Assembly: GCA_035650255.1 (NCBI GenBank)
Contig: DASRIA010000068.1
Span: forward strand, 1-39,543
Length of the DNA: 39,543 bases
Source of the DNA: DASRIA01 sp035650255
GTDB lineage: Bacteria > Actinomycetota > Thermoleophilia > Solirubrobacterales > JBBDJG01
Direction of reading: 5' to 3'
Positions 1-7,501 of the stretch are shown here, piece by piece; the first letter of the stretch is position 1, and every line of letters begins with the position of its first letter. Both the position numbers and the translations under genes were made by a program. Below the pieces are notes generated by a model. The model was not told the DNA's origin. It worked only from the letters and a program-made list of their open reading frames with translations, and did not search any database.

Positions 1-537
1 GAGCTGACCTTCGACGGCTACGTCGCGCCGAGCTTCCTCGCCGAGCCGGGCGCGATGGACGCCGGCGTCGAGGTCTTCTCCCTCTCCAAGGCCTACAACA
101 TGACGGGCTGGCGCTGCGGGGCGATCGTCGGCAACGCCGACGCGATCGCGCACTACTGGAAGCTGAAGACCAACGTCGACTCCGGCCTGTTCGAGGCGGT
201 GCAGGTGGCGGGCGCCGAGGCGCTGAACGCGAAGCAGGATCCGGTGAAGGGGATGGCGCAGACGTACGCGCGCCGCCGCGACCTCGTGATCGGCGCGCTG
301 CGCGAGATCGGGATCGACATCGAGCCACCGAAGGGCACGATCTACGTATGGGCGCCGGTGCCAGAGGGCCACACGTCAGCGTCATTTGCCGAGGAGGTGC
401 TGGAGCAGGCCGGAGTGGTGGTCAGCCCGGGCTCTTCCTACGGCCCCAACGGCGAGGGGTTCTTCAGGATCTCGCTGACGGTGCCGGACGAGCGCCTGAC
501 CGAGGCGGTCGAGCGGATGCGCGGGTCGCTCGCATAG
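1..537 (+). CDS. PLP-dependent class I/II aminotransferase, C-terminal part
   Basis: This is the 3' end of a gene that begins left of the window; the frame is open from base 1 to a TAG at 535-537. It is a fold-type I PLP aminotransferase. The segment SLSKAYNMTGWR holds the Schiff-base lysine in the usual S-x-S-K setting, preceded by APSFL and followed by a C-terminal small domain (PPKGTIYVWAPVP, FFRISLTVPDERL). The conserved Arg of FFRISL should bind the substrate carboxylate. The pattern resembles LL-diaminopimelate aminotransferase and related aspartate/alanine aminotransferases, but the substrate cannot be fixed without the N-terminal half. Its last 74 bp overlap the convergent membrane-protein gene downstream. 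Confidence 0.9.
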   Translation, partial: ELTFDGYVAPSFLAEPGAMDAGVEVFSLSKAYNMTGWRCGAIVGNADAIAHYWKLKTNVDSGLFEAVQVAGAEALNAKQDPVKGMAQTYARRRDLVIGALREIGIDIEPPKGTIYVWAPVPEGHTSASFAEEVLEQAGVVVSPGSSYGPNGEGFFRISLTVPDERLTEAVERMRGSLA

Positions 538-1912
538 CCGCCAGCCCAGTCGCGATCAGGACGAGCAGGGCGGCGATGTAGGGCGCCGCGGGGTCGTGGT
601 CGCCGAGCGTCCGCAGCGCCGCGATCAGAGCTCCCGCCGGCATCGTGACCAGGCCGAGCGACGGCAACCACGCCTCCTCCCGCGTGTTGCGCGCGGCGGC
701 CCAGCCCGTCAGCACAGCGAGCAGCGCGATCCACGATCCGGCGAACCGCCCGCCCAGCGGCGGCAGGTCGTAGGGACTCGAGTCCCCGACGCCGGTCGGA
801 TCGATCCACAGGGCGACCGCGAGCACGGCGAGCAGGGCCGAGACGAGGGCGAGGGCCGCGCGCACCCATGGCACGAGCGGCTCGCCGGCGGGCGCTTCGG
901 GCTCCCCGCCGGTCAGGAAGAGCCACAGCGTCACGACCGAAAAGCCGGCGAACAGCACCACCCACGCCCAGGCCTGGAGCCGGTCGAAGTCGAACTGGTC
1001 GAGGTGCGTGAGCGTCACGATCAGGACCGAGACCGACAGGACCACCGCGCCCGCGACGAGGCCGCGCACCTCCTGCCAGGGACGCGGCAGCGCGACCGCG
1101 TAGAGCACGGCCGACCCCAGGTACACGCCGCCGGCGAACGCGGCCAGCGGCTCGGGGCCGAGGCCCCAGGCGAAGAACTTCCCCGTGGCTCCCGGCGCGG
1201 CGATCAGGCCGATCCCCACGAGACCGGCCGCGACCACGAGCAGCAGGAACGCGCCGCGACGCACGAAGACGGCGCGCGGCGCTCCGTCCTCGAGCAACAG
1301 CCACATCCCGGCCAGGAAGACCCACAACGTGTCGAAGCCGAAGGCGATCGTGACGGCCACCTGCAGGGAGTGTTCGCCGGTCAGCGCCGCCAGGGGGGAG
1401 AACACGATCACCGCGCCGATTGCGATGCCCAGCCACGCCAGCCAGGCCGGCAGCGTCGCCGTGCGCAGCGCCGCCACTCCAAACCCCACCAGGAAGAGCG
1501 CGACGAACACGCCCGCCACCATCTGAACGATCAGGTGGTAGTCGAACAGCACGCGGGTGACGTCGTCCGACAGCCCGGTGCCGCTGTTCGCGACGAGGAT
1601 CGCGCTGGCCGCCGCTCCGGTTGCAGCCAGGACGGGCCCGGCGATGCCGCCGGCCAGACCCGCGAGGGCCCAGCCCTCGGCGCGTCGATCCGGTCCCCGT
1701 ACGATCGCAAAGAGGCAGGTCGCCAGCACCACGTACGCGAGGAGGGCAAGGATGCCCGCGAACGTCGTCACGACTCCGAACGCCTGGTCGGCGTAGTTGG
1801 CCCGGATTTCGGCGGCCGAACTGCCGATCGTCGGGGCCTCCAGCACCTCCATGTTCTCGATGCCGACGCCGATCACATAGGTCAGCCCTGCCGCTCCCGC
1901 GAGCCTGCGCAT
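464..1912 (-). CDS. Polytopic membrane protein of unknown function
   Basis: About 482 residues with roughly a dozen hydrophobic segments, such as GVVTTFAGILALLAYVVLATCLFAIV and AFLLLVVAAGLVGIGLIAA, separated by short charged loops. It is clearly an integral membrane protein. I recognise no transporter signature or catalytic motif; the N-terminal region loosely resembles small DUF4386-type membrane proteins, which is a weak guess. The basic Arg/Ser/Pro tail of about 24 residues overlaps the end of the convergent aminotransferase gene, so a shorter functional protein is possible. The ATG at 1912 has a GATACT -10-like hexamer 6 nt upstream and no Shine-Dalgarno sequence. It is divergent from hflX with only 33 bp between start codons. 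Confidence 0.75.
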   Translation of the reverse strand: MRRLAGAAGLTYVIGVGIENMEVLEAPTIGSSAAEIRANYADQAFGVVTTFAGILALLAYVVLATCLFAIVRGPDRRAEGWALAGLAGGIAGPVLAATGAAASAILVANSGTGLSDDVTRVLFDYHLIVQMVAGVFVALFLVGFGVAALRTATLPAWLAWLGIAIGAVIVFSPLAALTGEHSLQVAVTIAFGFDTLWVFLAGMWLLLEDGAPRAVFVRRGAFLLLVVAAGLVGIGLIAAPGATGKFFAWGLGPEPLAAFAGGVYLGSAVLYAVALPRPWQEVRGLVAGAVVLSVSVLIVTLTHLDQFDFDRLQAWAWVVLFAGFSVVTLWLFLTGGEPEAPAGEPLVPWVRAALALVSALLAVLAVALWIDPTGVGDSSPYDLPPLGGRFAGSWIALLAVLTGWAAARNTREEAWLPSLGLVTMPAGALIAALRTLGDHDPAAPYIAALLVLIATGLAAMRATRASARPPRSGARPAPSARS

Positions 1913-1918
1913 CGCGCG

Positions 1919-1924
1919 AGTATC
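1919..1924 (-). promoter_or_regulatory. Predicted -10 element, leaderless promoter of the membrane-protein gene
   Basis: On the minus strand GATACT ends 6 nt before the ATG at 1912, which would place the transcription start on or beside the start codon. No -35 is clear; it would lie inside hflX. Confidence 0.5.
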
Positions 1925-1931
1925 GCGCCTC

Positions 1932-1937
1932 TAAACT
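1932..1937 (+). promoter_or_regulatory. Predicted -10 element, leaderless promoter of hflX
   Basis: TAAACT ends 8 nt before the GTG at 1946. There is no Shine-Dalgarno sequence. It sits only 7 bp from the opposing -10 hexamer of the divergent gene. Confidence 0.55.
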
Positions 1938-1945
1938 CTCCTTGG

Positions 1946-3289
1946 GTGTCAAGGGCTCAAAGGAACGGCCGGACCAAGGAGTCGCGCTACGCGCCGGCGG
2001 CGGGCGCAGGGGTCGTCAACCCGCGGGCGCGCCAGCGCGCCTTCTGCATCTCCGTGCTGCCGCCGGACCTCTCGCGGCCCGACGGCCGCGACGACCTGGC
2101 CGAGCTCAAGGAGCTGCTGCGCACCGCCGGAGTGGCGGTGGCGGGCGAGCTGGTCCAGCGGCGCGCCCAGCCCGACCCGAACAACTACTTCGGGAAAGGC
2201 AAGCTCGCGCAGCTGAAGGAGGCACTGGGGGAGTCGGGTGCCAACCTGATCGCCGTCGACGACGAGCTGCTTCCGCGCCAGGAGCGCAACCTCGAGGAGG
2301 CGATCGGCGTGCCCGTGATCGACCGCACGGCGATCATCCTCGACATCTTCGCCGACCACGCTCACTCGGCCGAGGGCAACCTGCAGGTCGAGCTGGCGCA
2401 GCTCGAGTACAACCTCGCGCGCATGCGCGGGCTGTGGACCCACCTGGAACGGCTCGGCGGCGGGATCGGGACCCGCGGTCCCGGTGAGTCGCAGATCGAG
2501 ACGGACCGCCGCCTTGCGCGCGACCGCATCGGGCAGCTGAAGCGCCGCCTGGAGCGCGCCGAGCGCTCGCGCCGCCTGACCCGCAGCCGCCGCGAGGAGT
2601 CGCACACGCCGCGGGTGGCGCTCGCCGGCTACACGAACGCCGGCAAGTCGACCCTCCTCAACGCACTCACCGATGCCGAGGTGGGCGTGGGCGCGCGGCT
2701 CTTCCACACGCTCGACCCGACCACCCGCTCGTTCCGCCACGACGGCCGCACCTATCTCGTCACCGACACGGTGGGCTTCATCCGCAAGCTGCCCCACCAG
2801 CTCGTGGAGGCGTTCAAGGCCACGCTCGAGGAGACCGTCAACGCCGACCTGATCCTCCACGTCGCCGATGCCTCGGTGCCGGAAGAGGAGCTCGACGAGA
2901 TGACGGCGGCGGTGGACGACGTGCTGGAGGAGATCGGCGCGGGCGCCAGGCCGCGGCTGCTCGTGCTGAACAAGATCGACCAGCTCGATCCCGACGAGCG
3001 CCGCATGGTCGCCGCCCGCCACCGTGACGCGGTGCTCGTCTCGGCGCTGGCGGGGGAGGGGCTCGAGGAGCTGCGCCACCGGATCGAGCAGAAGTTCCGC
3101 GCGGGCCTGGAGTCCGTCGAGCTGCTGGTCCCCTACGAGCGCGGCGCCCTGCTGTCCGAGCTGCACGAGCTGGCCGGCGACCTCGAGCGGGAGGACACGG
3201 CATCCGGGGTGCGCGTGAAGGCGCGTGTGCCGGCGGCGGTGGCGGAGCGCCTGCGCCCGTACGACCTGAACGGGCACGAGCCCGCTTGA
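1946..3289 (+). CDS. hflX: GTPase HflX
   Basis: A 447-residue ribosome-associated GTPase that splits or rescues stalled 70S ribosomes in better studied bacteria. The N-terminal HflX domain has the typical PNNYFGKGKLAQL segment. The glycine-rich linker GGGIGTRGPGESQIETDRR follows at about residues 175-195. The G domain has G1 GYTNAGKST near residue 228, the DTVGFIRKLPHQLVEAFKAT stretch (G3), and NKID (G4). The reading frame stays open far upstream, but homology begins only after the GTG at 1946, which fits a leaderless promoter (TAAACT, 8 nt). Its stop overlaps the TTG of dut by 4 bp (TTGA), so the two are probably co-translated. Confidence 0.95.
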   Translation: MSRAQRNGRTKESRYAPAAGAGVVNPRARQRAFCISVLPPDLSRPDGRDDLAELKELLRTAGVAVAGELVQRRAQPDPNNYFGKGKLAQLKEALGESGANLIAVDDELLPRQERNLEEAIGVPVIDRTAIILDIFADHAHSAEGNLQVELAQLEYNLARMRGLWTHLERLGGGIGTRGPGESQIETDRRLARDRIGQLKRRLERAERSRRLTRSRREESHTPRVALAGYTNAGKSTLLNALTDAEVGVGARLFHTLDPTTRSFRHDGRTYLVTDTVGFIRKLPHQLVEAFKATLEETVNADLILHVADASVPEEELDEMTAAVDDVLEEIGAGARPRLLVLNKIDQLDPDERRMVAARHRDAVLVSALAGEGLEELRHRIEQKFRAGLESVELLVPYERGALLSELHELAGDLEREDTASGVRVKARVPAAVAERLRPYDLNGHEPA

Positions 3290-3720
3290 TCGTCGGGTTC
3301 CAGCGCCTCACGGAGGCGGCGCGTGCGCCCGAGCGCGCGGACGAGCATGACGCGGGCTGGGACCTGCGCGCGGCGGAGGCGGCGACGATCGGGCCGGGCG
3401 ACCGGGCAGCCGTCGGCACGGGGATCGCGGTGGCGATCCCGGAGGGACACGCGGGGCTCGTGCTGCCGCGCTCCGGCCTCGCGGCCCGGCACGGGATCGC
3501 CCTGGTGAACGCCCCCGGGCTGATCGATGCCGGCTACCGCGGCGAGATCCGGGTCCTCCTGCTCAACACCGACCGCGAATCCGCTTTCGAGATCGACGTC
3601 GGCGACCGCATCGCCCAGCTCGTCATCACCGAGCTGCCGCACGTGGACTTCGCCGAGACCGGGTCGCTGTCCGAGACCGCTCGTGGCACCGGCGGATTCG
3701 GATCCACCGGCGTAACATAG
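3286..3720 (+). CDS. dut: dUTP diphosphatase (trimeric dUTPase)
   Basis: Hydrolyses dUTP to dUMP and pyrophosphate, keeping uracil out of DNA and feeding dTMP synthesis. All five trimeric dUTPase motifs are visible in 144 residues: DAGWDLRA, LPRSGLAARHGI, GLIDAGYRGEIRV (catalytic Asp), GDRIAQLVI, and the C-terminal P-loop-like RGTGGFGSTG. The length is normal for the family. The chosen start is TTG at 3286, which overlaps the hflX stop codon as TTGA; no better internal start keeps the first beta strand. Co-expression with hflX is likely. Confidence 0.95.
   Translation: MIVGFQRLTEAARAPERADEHDAGWDLRAAEAATIGPGDRAAVGTGIAVAIPEGHAGLVLPRSGLAARHGIALVNAPGLIDAGYRGEIRVLLLNTDRESAFEIDVGDRIAQLVITELPHVDFAETGSLSETARGTGGFGSTGVT
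3713..3718 (+). promoter_or_regulatory. Possible -10 element of the PAS-LuxR gene
   Basis: TAACAT ends 12 nt before the ATG at 3731 and overlaps the dut stop codon. The spacing is longer than in the other leaderless promoters here, so this is weaker; CATAGT at 3716-3721 is an alternative. Confidence 0.35.
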
Positions 3721-3730
3721 TCCTGCGTCG

Positions 3731-4312
3731 ATGCCCAGGGCCCTGGTAGAGCTCGTGTTCGAGGGGAGCCGCAACGCGATGCTGATCGCGGACGACTCCC
3801 GGCGTTTCACCGAAGCCAATTCGGCGGCGTGCACGCTGCTCGAAATGCCGCGGGAGGAACTGCTGCGGTCGTCGATCGACGACTTCACGCCCTCCGAGCT
3901 GCGCGGCCAGCTCGACGAAGTCTGGCGCGACTTCATCGCGGCCGGAACACAGGCGGGCACGTATGCGCTCCAGCTCCGGGACGGCCGCCGGCTGGAGATC
4001 GAGTACAGCGCCACCGCCAACATCGCGCCCGGGCAGCATCTCTCGATCTTCCTCAACCCCGCGCTCGGCATGCAGGAGGAGTCGGAGGAGCACGAGGTCG
4101 CAGAGGCGCGCCTCACACCGCGTGAGCAGGAGGTCGTGGGACTGCTCGCGCTCGGCGCCAACACGCAGGAGATCGCGGACCGCCTGATCGTGTCCCCGGA
4201 AACCGTGCGCAGCCACGTGAAGGGCCTGATCGAGAAGCTGGGTGCCCGCAACCGCGCCCATGCCGTCGTGCTGGCGATCCGGGCCAAGCAGCTCGACGTG
4301 AGCGTGCTCTGA
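3731..4312 (+). CDS. PAS domain-LuxR-type transcriptional regulator
   Basis: A 193-residue regulator. Residues about 5-110 form a PAS sensor domain (NAMLIADDSRRFTEANSAACTLL, the usual first PAS strand and helix). Residues about 125-190 form a LuxR/NarL helix-turn-helix: LTPREQEVVGLLALGANTQEIADRL then VSPETVRSHVKGLIEKLGARNRAHAV. There is no receiver domain, so control should come from a ligand or cofactor in the PAS pocket rather than phosphorylation. No haem or flavin ligand is obvious. It ends 3 bp before an 18-bp perfect palindrome that abuts a second palindrome over the next gene's promoter, so autoregulation or control of that gene is plausible. Confidence 0.88.
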   Translation: MPRALVELVFEGSRNAMLIADDSRRFTEANSAACTLLEMPREELLRSSIDDFTPSELRGQLDEVWRDFIAAGTQAGTYALQLRDGRRLEIEYSATANIAPGQHLSIFLNPALGMQEESEEHEVAEARLTPREQEVVGLLALGANTQEIADRLIVSPETVRSHVKGLIEKLGARNRAHAVVLAIRAKQLDVSVL

Positions 4313-4315
4313 AAG

Positions 4316-4333
4316 ATCCCCCGTACGGGGGAT
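4316..4333. promoter_or_regulatory. Perfect 18-bp palindrome, candidate operator
   Basis: ATCCCCCGTACGGGGGAT equals its own reverse complement over all 18 positions. It lies between the PAS-LuxR stop (4312) and the start of the next gene (4368). There is no T-tract, so a terminator is less likely than a regulator site. Confidence 0.6.
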
Positions 4334-4353
4334 ACCGGATATCGATGTCCGGT
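4334..4353. promoter_or_regulatory. Near-perfect 20-bp palindrome over the -35 region, candidate operator
   Basis: ACCGGATATCGATGTCCGGT is symmetric apart from one mismatched pair. It directly abuts the preceding palindrome and ends 2 bp before the predicted -10 at 4356-4361, so it covers the -35 position of the next gene's promoter. Confidence 0.55.
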
Positions 4354-4355
4354 CT

Positions 4356-4361
4356 TACGCT
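4356..4361 (+). promoter_or_regulatory. Predicted -10 element, leaderless promoter of the 109-aa gene
   Basis: TACGCT (TANNNT) ends 6 nt before the GTG at 4368. No Shine-Dalgarno sequence is present. The -35 position is occupied by a palindrome. Confidence 0.55.
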
Positions 4362-4367
4362 TCCTCT

Positions 4368-4697
4368 GTGTCGCAAGTCGAACACGTGCCCGGAGTCGTG
4401 CGCGAGAAGTGGACCACGCATCGCGCCGTCGTGGATCTGCGCGGCGGCCGGCAGCTTGCCGTGCCGATTCCCGTGCCGTTGCGCGAAACCGTCCACGTCG
4501 GCACCAAGGTGGTGGTTTCGATCGCGGAGTCGGGCCGCATCGAAGGCCTGGCGGTTGCGGACACGCGCGACGTGAGCATTGCTGCCGCGCCCAAGAAGCG
4601 TCCGCACGGCCCGGCTGAGCAGGCACCAGCCGGGAACGGGCAGCACGAGGAGACGCCTGCCGAGCTGCTCTTCGGCGACCTGCTGAAGACCAGCTGA
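4368..4697 (+). CDS. Hypothetical 109-aa protein, possible target of the LuxR regulator
   Basis: I do not recognise the family. Residues 1-65 look like a small beta-rich domain (VVREKWTTHRAVVDLRGGRQ, AVPIPVPLRETVHVGTKVVV); residues 66-109 are a Pro/Ala/Gly-rich, probably disordered tail ending in ELLFGDLLKTS. There is no signal peptide or membrane segment, so it should be cytoplasmic. The GTG at 4368 is chosen because a TACGCT hexamer ends 6 nt upstream. Codon bias resembles the neighbours. The two palindromes immediately upstream suggest tight regulation. Confidence 0.6.
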   Translation: MSQVEHVPGVVREKWTTHRAVVDLRGGRQLAVPIPVPLRETVHVGTKVVVSIAESGRIEGLAVADTRDVSIAAAPKKRPHGPAEQAPAGNGQHEETPAELLFGDLLKTS

Positions 4698-4743
4698 CGA
4701 TTGCGGGAGTTCAGGCTGGGCGTTCCGTGCCGATATATGCGGC

Positions 4744-5163
4744 ATGAATGCCACCAAAGCCAAGTACGACGTGCAGGTGGACTGGACCACGGTGATCCCC
4801 GTCGGGGACACGCTGACCGTCCGCACGGTCGGGCGTGTCGATGACCGGTGGGCGAAGGCCTTCGAGGTCGTGCTGCACGAGCACCAGCACCGGACGGCGC
4901 CGCGCGAGTGGGGCCGCATCGACTTCGAGTACGCCTCGGGAGAGCGCCAGCCCTACATGGTGCTCTACGTCCGGGCGATCAAGCCGGAAGCGCGGTCGGT
5001 TGACCTGCGCCGGACGATCGACGGCGTCGTGAGCGTCTCGAACTCGGTTGCCCAGGTCGGTCCGCACGTCTACGAGCTGGCCCGCGAACTGCGCGAGCCG
5101 CCGGCGACGCCCGCGGCCGAATCCACGCCTCCGCCCGCAGCACTGCGCGCGAACGCGGCGTAG
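4744..5163 (+). CDS. Hypothetical 139-aa protein
   Basis: Family not recognised. It opens with a compact alpha/beta region (YDVQVDWTTVIPVGDTLTVRTVG, then RWAKAFEVVLHEHQHRTAPREWGRIDFEYA, then SVDLRRTIDGVVSVSNSVAQ) and ends in a Pro/Ala-rich tail. The HEHQH stretch is not a metalloprotease HExxH motif. There is no signal peptide or membrane segment. The ATG at 4744 is preceded by an AT-rich GATATAT stretch at 4732-4738, fitting the leaderless pattern seen elsewhere in this window. It faces the convergent coiled-coil gene with 7 bp between stop codons. Confidence 0.6.
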   Translation: MNATKAKYDVQVDWTTVIPVGDTLTVRTVGRVDDRWAKAFEVVLHEHQHRTAPREWGRIDFEYASGERQPYMVLYVRAIKPEARSVDLRRTIDGVVSVSNSVAQVGPHVYELARELREPPATPAAESTPPPAALRANAA

Positions 5164-5170
5164 CCCGCAG

Positions 5171-6001
5171 CTAGGCGAGATCCTCCTCGGCTGACGCGAG
5201 CGCGCGCACCGCGCGGTCGCGCGCCGTGGCGGCCTCGTGCTCGGCAGCCTCCGCCTCGCGCAGGGCGGCGTCGGCGGCCTCGGCCCGGCGGTGGGCTTCT
5301 GCGGCTGCCTTCGCGGCGCGCTCCGTGGCCTTCGCCGCGCGCGCGTGCTCCCGCTTGGCCTGCTGCTCGCCGGCCCTTGCCGCTGCCAGCGCTCGCTCCC
5401 GCTCCCGGCGTTGCGTACGCGTGACCTTCGCCTGCTCGTCCGCAGCCTTGCCCGACGCCCGGGCCTTGCCGGGTTTCGCCGGAGGCGCCGGCGATGCTGT
5501 CCCCGCGCCGAACATCCCGATCGGCCCTCTCTCTCGCAACAGGCGCCCGGAGGCAAGTTCGGCCGCCGTGTCGTCGTCCAGGGCTGCCGCGTGCAGCGTG
5601 TTGCGGACGTGCTCGTCGAACGTTGCGGAGGACGAGGCCGTGCCGGCCTCTCCGGCGATGGCCCTCGCGTCGCGCGCGAGCTCGTCGACCAGATCGCGCT
5701 CCTGCGCGGTGGCCTTCTGGAGCGCTGACCGGTCCCCGCCTCGCAACAGACCCTCGTGCGCCTTGCGCAGGCGCTTGCCGGCGGACAGCAGGCGCTCGAC
5801 GTCCTTGCGCCGCCGGCGTGCGAGCTGGTTCAGGGCCCAGGCGGCGGCGGTGGGCTTGCGCAGCGCCTTGACGGCGTCCGCCTCGTCGCGCTTGCCCTCC
5901 GTGCGAAGGTCACGAGCGAGCTGGTCCCGTGCCTGAGTGAACTCCCCAAGGGGCAGCGCGTAGAGTTCGTCCGCGTTGGATTCGGCCCGCTGCGACGGCA
6001 T
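5171..6001 (-). CDS. Coiled-coil protein of unknown function
   Basis: 276 residues. The N-terminal half is a helical domain (ELYALPLGEFTQARDQLARDLR, then KPTAAAWALNQLARRRRKDVERLL), a layout I associate with uncharacterised actinobacterial proteins. Residues about 185-276 are an almost unbroken Ala/Arg/Glu heptad-like coiled coil. No signal peptide or membrane segment is present. The frame is open well upstream, but the ATG at 6001 is strongly preferred because TAGGAT ends 7 nt before it. A structural or scaffold role is only a guess. Confidence 0.7.
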   Translation of the reverse strand: MPSQRAESNADELYALPLGEFTQARDQLARDLRTEGKRDEADAVKALRKPTAAAWALNQLARRRRKDVERLLSAGKRLRKAHEGLLRGGDRSALQKATAQERDLVDELARDARAIAGEAGTASSSATFDEHVRNTLHAAALDDDTAAELASGRLLRERGPIGMFGAGTASPAPPAKPGKARASGKAADEQAKVTRTQRRERERALAAARAGEQQAKREHARAAKATERAAKAAAEAHRRAEAADAALREAEAAEHEAATARDRAVRALASAEEDLA

Positions 6002-6008
6002 TCCGGGA

Positions 6009-6014
6009 ATCCTA
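6009..6014 (-). promoter_or_regulatory. Predicted -10 element, leaderless promoter of the coiled-coil gene
   Basis: TAGGAT on the minus strand ends 7 nt before the ATG at 6001. Its first base overlaps the first base of the divergent VOC gene's ATG (6014). Confidence 0.55.
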
Positions 6015-6745
6015 TGTTCGATCACGTAGAGATCAGAGTCACCGACCGCGACGCGTCGGAGTCCTTCTACTCGACGGTGCTCGCGACGCTGGGCGTGGAG
6101 CAGACGAGCAGTGTCGACTGCAGTGCAGAGTGGGGAGAGTTCTCGCTCTGGCCCGCGACCCCGGAGAGGCCTGCAACGCGTCGCCTGCACATCGGGTTCG
6201 CGGCACCCTCGCGCAGTCACGTCGACGAGTTCTGGCGGGCCGGAGTCGAGGCGGGCTACCGGGACGACGGTGCGCCGGGCGAGCGGCCGCAGTACTCCAG
6301 CGACTACTACGGCGGCTTCCTGCTCGACCCGGACGGCAACAGCGCCGAGGCGATGCTCCTCGGGCGCCCGCGCAAGTCGAGCGTCATCGACCACCTGTGG
6401 ATGCGGGTCGCCGACGTGGAGGCGGCGAAGCGGTTCTACGAGACGATCGCTCCGTTTGCGCGGCTGCGGCTCGGGGTCGACGGCCCGGAACGGGTGCAGT
6501 TCCGCGGCTCGCGCAGCACGTTCTCGCTCGTCCCGGGCTCCGCGCCGACGGAGAACGTGCACCTCGCGTTCCCGGCGGAGGACGACGCGACCGTCGACGA
6601 GTTTCACCGCGTCGCGGTCGCCGCCGGGTACCGCGACAACGGCGCACCGGGCGAGCGGCCGGAGTACCACCCCGGGTACTACGGCGCATTCGTGCTGGAC
6701 CCCGACGGCAACAACATCGAGGTCGTGAACCACAACCGCTCGTAG
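6014..6745 (+). CDS. Tandem VOC (glyoxalase-fold) domain protein
   Basis: 243 residues made of two vicinal-oxygen-chelate modules of about 120 residues that are clearly duplicated. MFDHVEIRVTDRDASESFY matches IDHLWMRVADVEAAKRFY, and YRDDGAPGERPQY...YYGGFLLDPDGN matches YRDNGAPGERPEY...YYGAFVLDPDGN. Module 2 retains a His and Glu suited to metal binding (IDHLWM, NNIEVVNH). Module 1 has Ala-Glu-Ala at the matching position. The family includes glyoxalases, dioxygenases and resistance proteins, so the substrate is open. The ATG at 6014 is set by the first VOC strand and lies only 12 bp from the divergent start at 6001. Confidence 0.85.
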   Translation: MFDHVEIRVTDRDASESFYSTVLATLGVEQTSSVDCSAEWGEFSLWPATPERPATRRLHIGFAAPSRSHVDEFWRAGVEAGYRDDGAPGERPQYSSDYYGGFLLDPDGNSAEAMLLGRPRKSSVIDHLWMRVADVEAAKRFYETIAPFARLRLGVDGPERVQFRGSRSTFSLVPGSAPTENVHLAFPAEDDATVDEFHRVAVAAGYRDNGAPGERPEYHPGYYGAFVLDPDGNNIEVVNHNRS

Positions 6746-6751
6746 CGGGGC

Positions 6752-7501
6752 TCAGCCGCGCAGCGCGGCGCGCACCGCCGACTCGTGCGCGGCATCCTCC
6801 AGTGCGTCGTCGAGCGGCTCCAGCCGGGGCGTCTCGCCGGTACGGCGCTCGAGCGCCCAGCTCGTCAGCACGTCGGCCAGCCAGGCGTTCTTCGGCAGCA
6901 GCGGTCCATGCAGGTACGTGCCGATCAGCCTGCCGCGCCGCACGCCCTCGGCGCCGTCCTTGCCGTTGTTGCCGAAGCCCGACACCACGCGCCCGAGCGG
7001 CTGCTCCCCGGCGCCGAGGTAGGTCCGCCCACCATGGTTCTCGAACCCGGCCATCCGCCGCGCGCCGGTGCCGAGGTCGGCCTCGATCAGGACGTTCCCG
7101 ATCAGCCGCTCGCCCGGCTCGCGCACGGTGCGCAGATCTACCAGCCCGAGGCCGGGCAGCGGGTCGCCCCCCGGCACCTCGTAGGAGTGGCCCAGCAGCT
7201 GGTAGCCGCCGCACACGGCGAGGAAGGAGGCACCCGTCCCGACGGCCTCTGCCAGGGACTCGCGCTTGGTCTCGGCGAGGTCGCGGGTGACGAGGGCCTG
7301 GTCGCGGTCCTGGCCGCCGCCCATGTAATAGAGGTCGTGCGCCCCGGGGTCGATCTCGTCGCCCGGGCCGGCGGTGCCCAGCTCGAAGCCGATCCCGCGC
7401 CACCGGCAGCGCTGCTCGAGCAGCGCGATGTTCCCGCGGTCGGCGTAGATGTTCATGTGGTCCGGATAGAGCCACATGATCCGCAGTGCCGGCGAGCTCA
7501 T
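6752..7501 (-). CDS. gatD: Lipid II isoglutaminyl synthase, glutaminase subunit GatD
   Basis: A 249-residue class I (triad) glutamine amidotransferase that supplies ammonia to MurT for amidation of the D-Glu alpha-carboxyl of lipid II. The nucleophile is Cys97 in FLAVCGGYQLLG and the catalytic His is H198 in GTYLHGPLLPKN. The segments MWLYPDHMNIYADRGN, YYMGGGQDRDQ and AGFENHGGRTYLG are the family signature that separates GatD from CobQ/CobB. Its ATG overlaps the stop of the upstream methyltransferase gene (ATGA). It is the last gene of the operon and ends 6 bp from the convergent VOC gene. Confidence 0.92.
   Translation of the reverse strand: MSSPALRIMWLYPDHMNIYADRGNIALLEQRCRWRGIGFELGTAGPGDEIDPGAHDLYYMGGGQDRDQALVTRDLAETKRESLAEAVGTGASFLAVCGGYQLLGHSYEVPGGDPLPGLGLVDLRTVREPGERLIGNVLIEADLGTGARRMAGFENHGGRTYLGAGEQPLGRVVSGFGNNGKDGAEGVRRGRLIGTYLHGPLLPKNAWLADVLTSWALERRTGETPRLEPLDDALEDAAHESAVRAALRG

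Noticed and set aside
596..1945. Long in-frame upstream extension of the hflX reading frame
   Set aside because: The extra sequence is Arg/Gln/His-rich low-complexity translation of the opposite-strand membrane-protein gene. HflX homology begins only after 1946.
4932..4950. HEHQH in the 139-aa protein as a metalloprotease site
   Set aside because: The position is approximate. The HExxH spacing is not met and no third ligand context is present.
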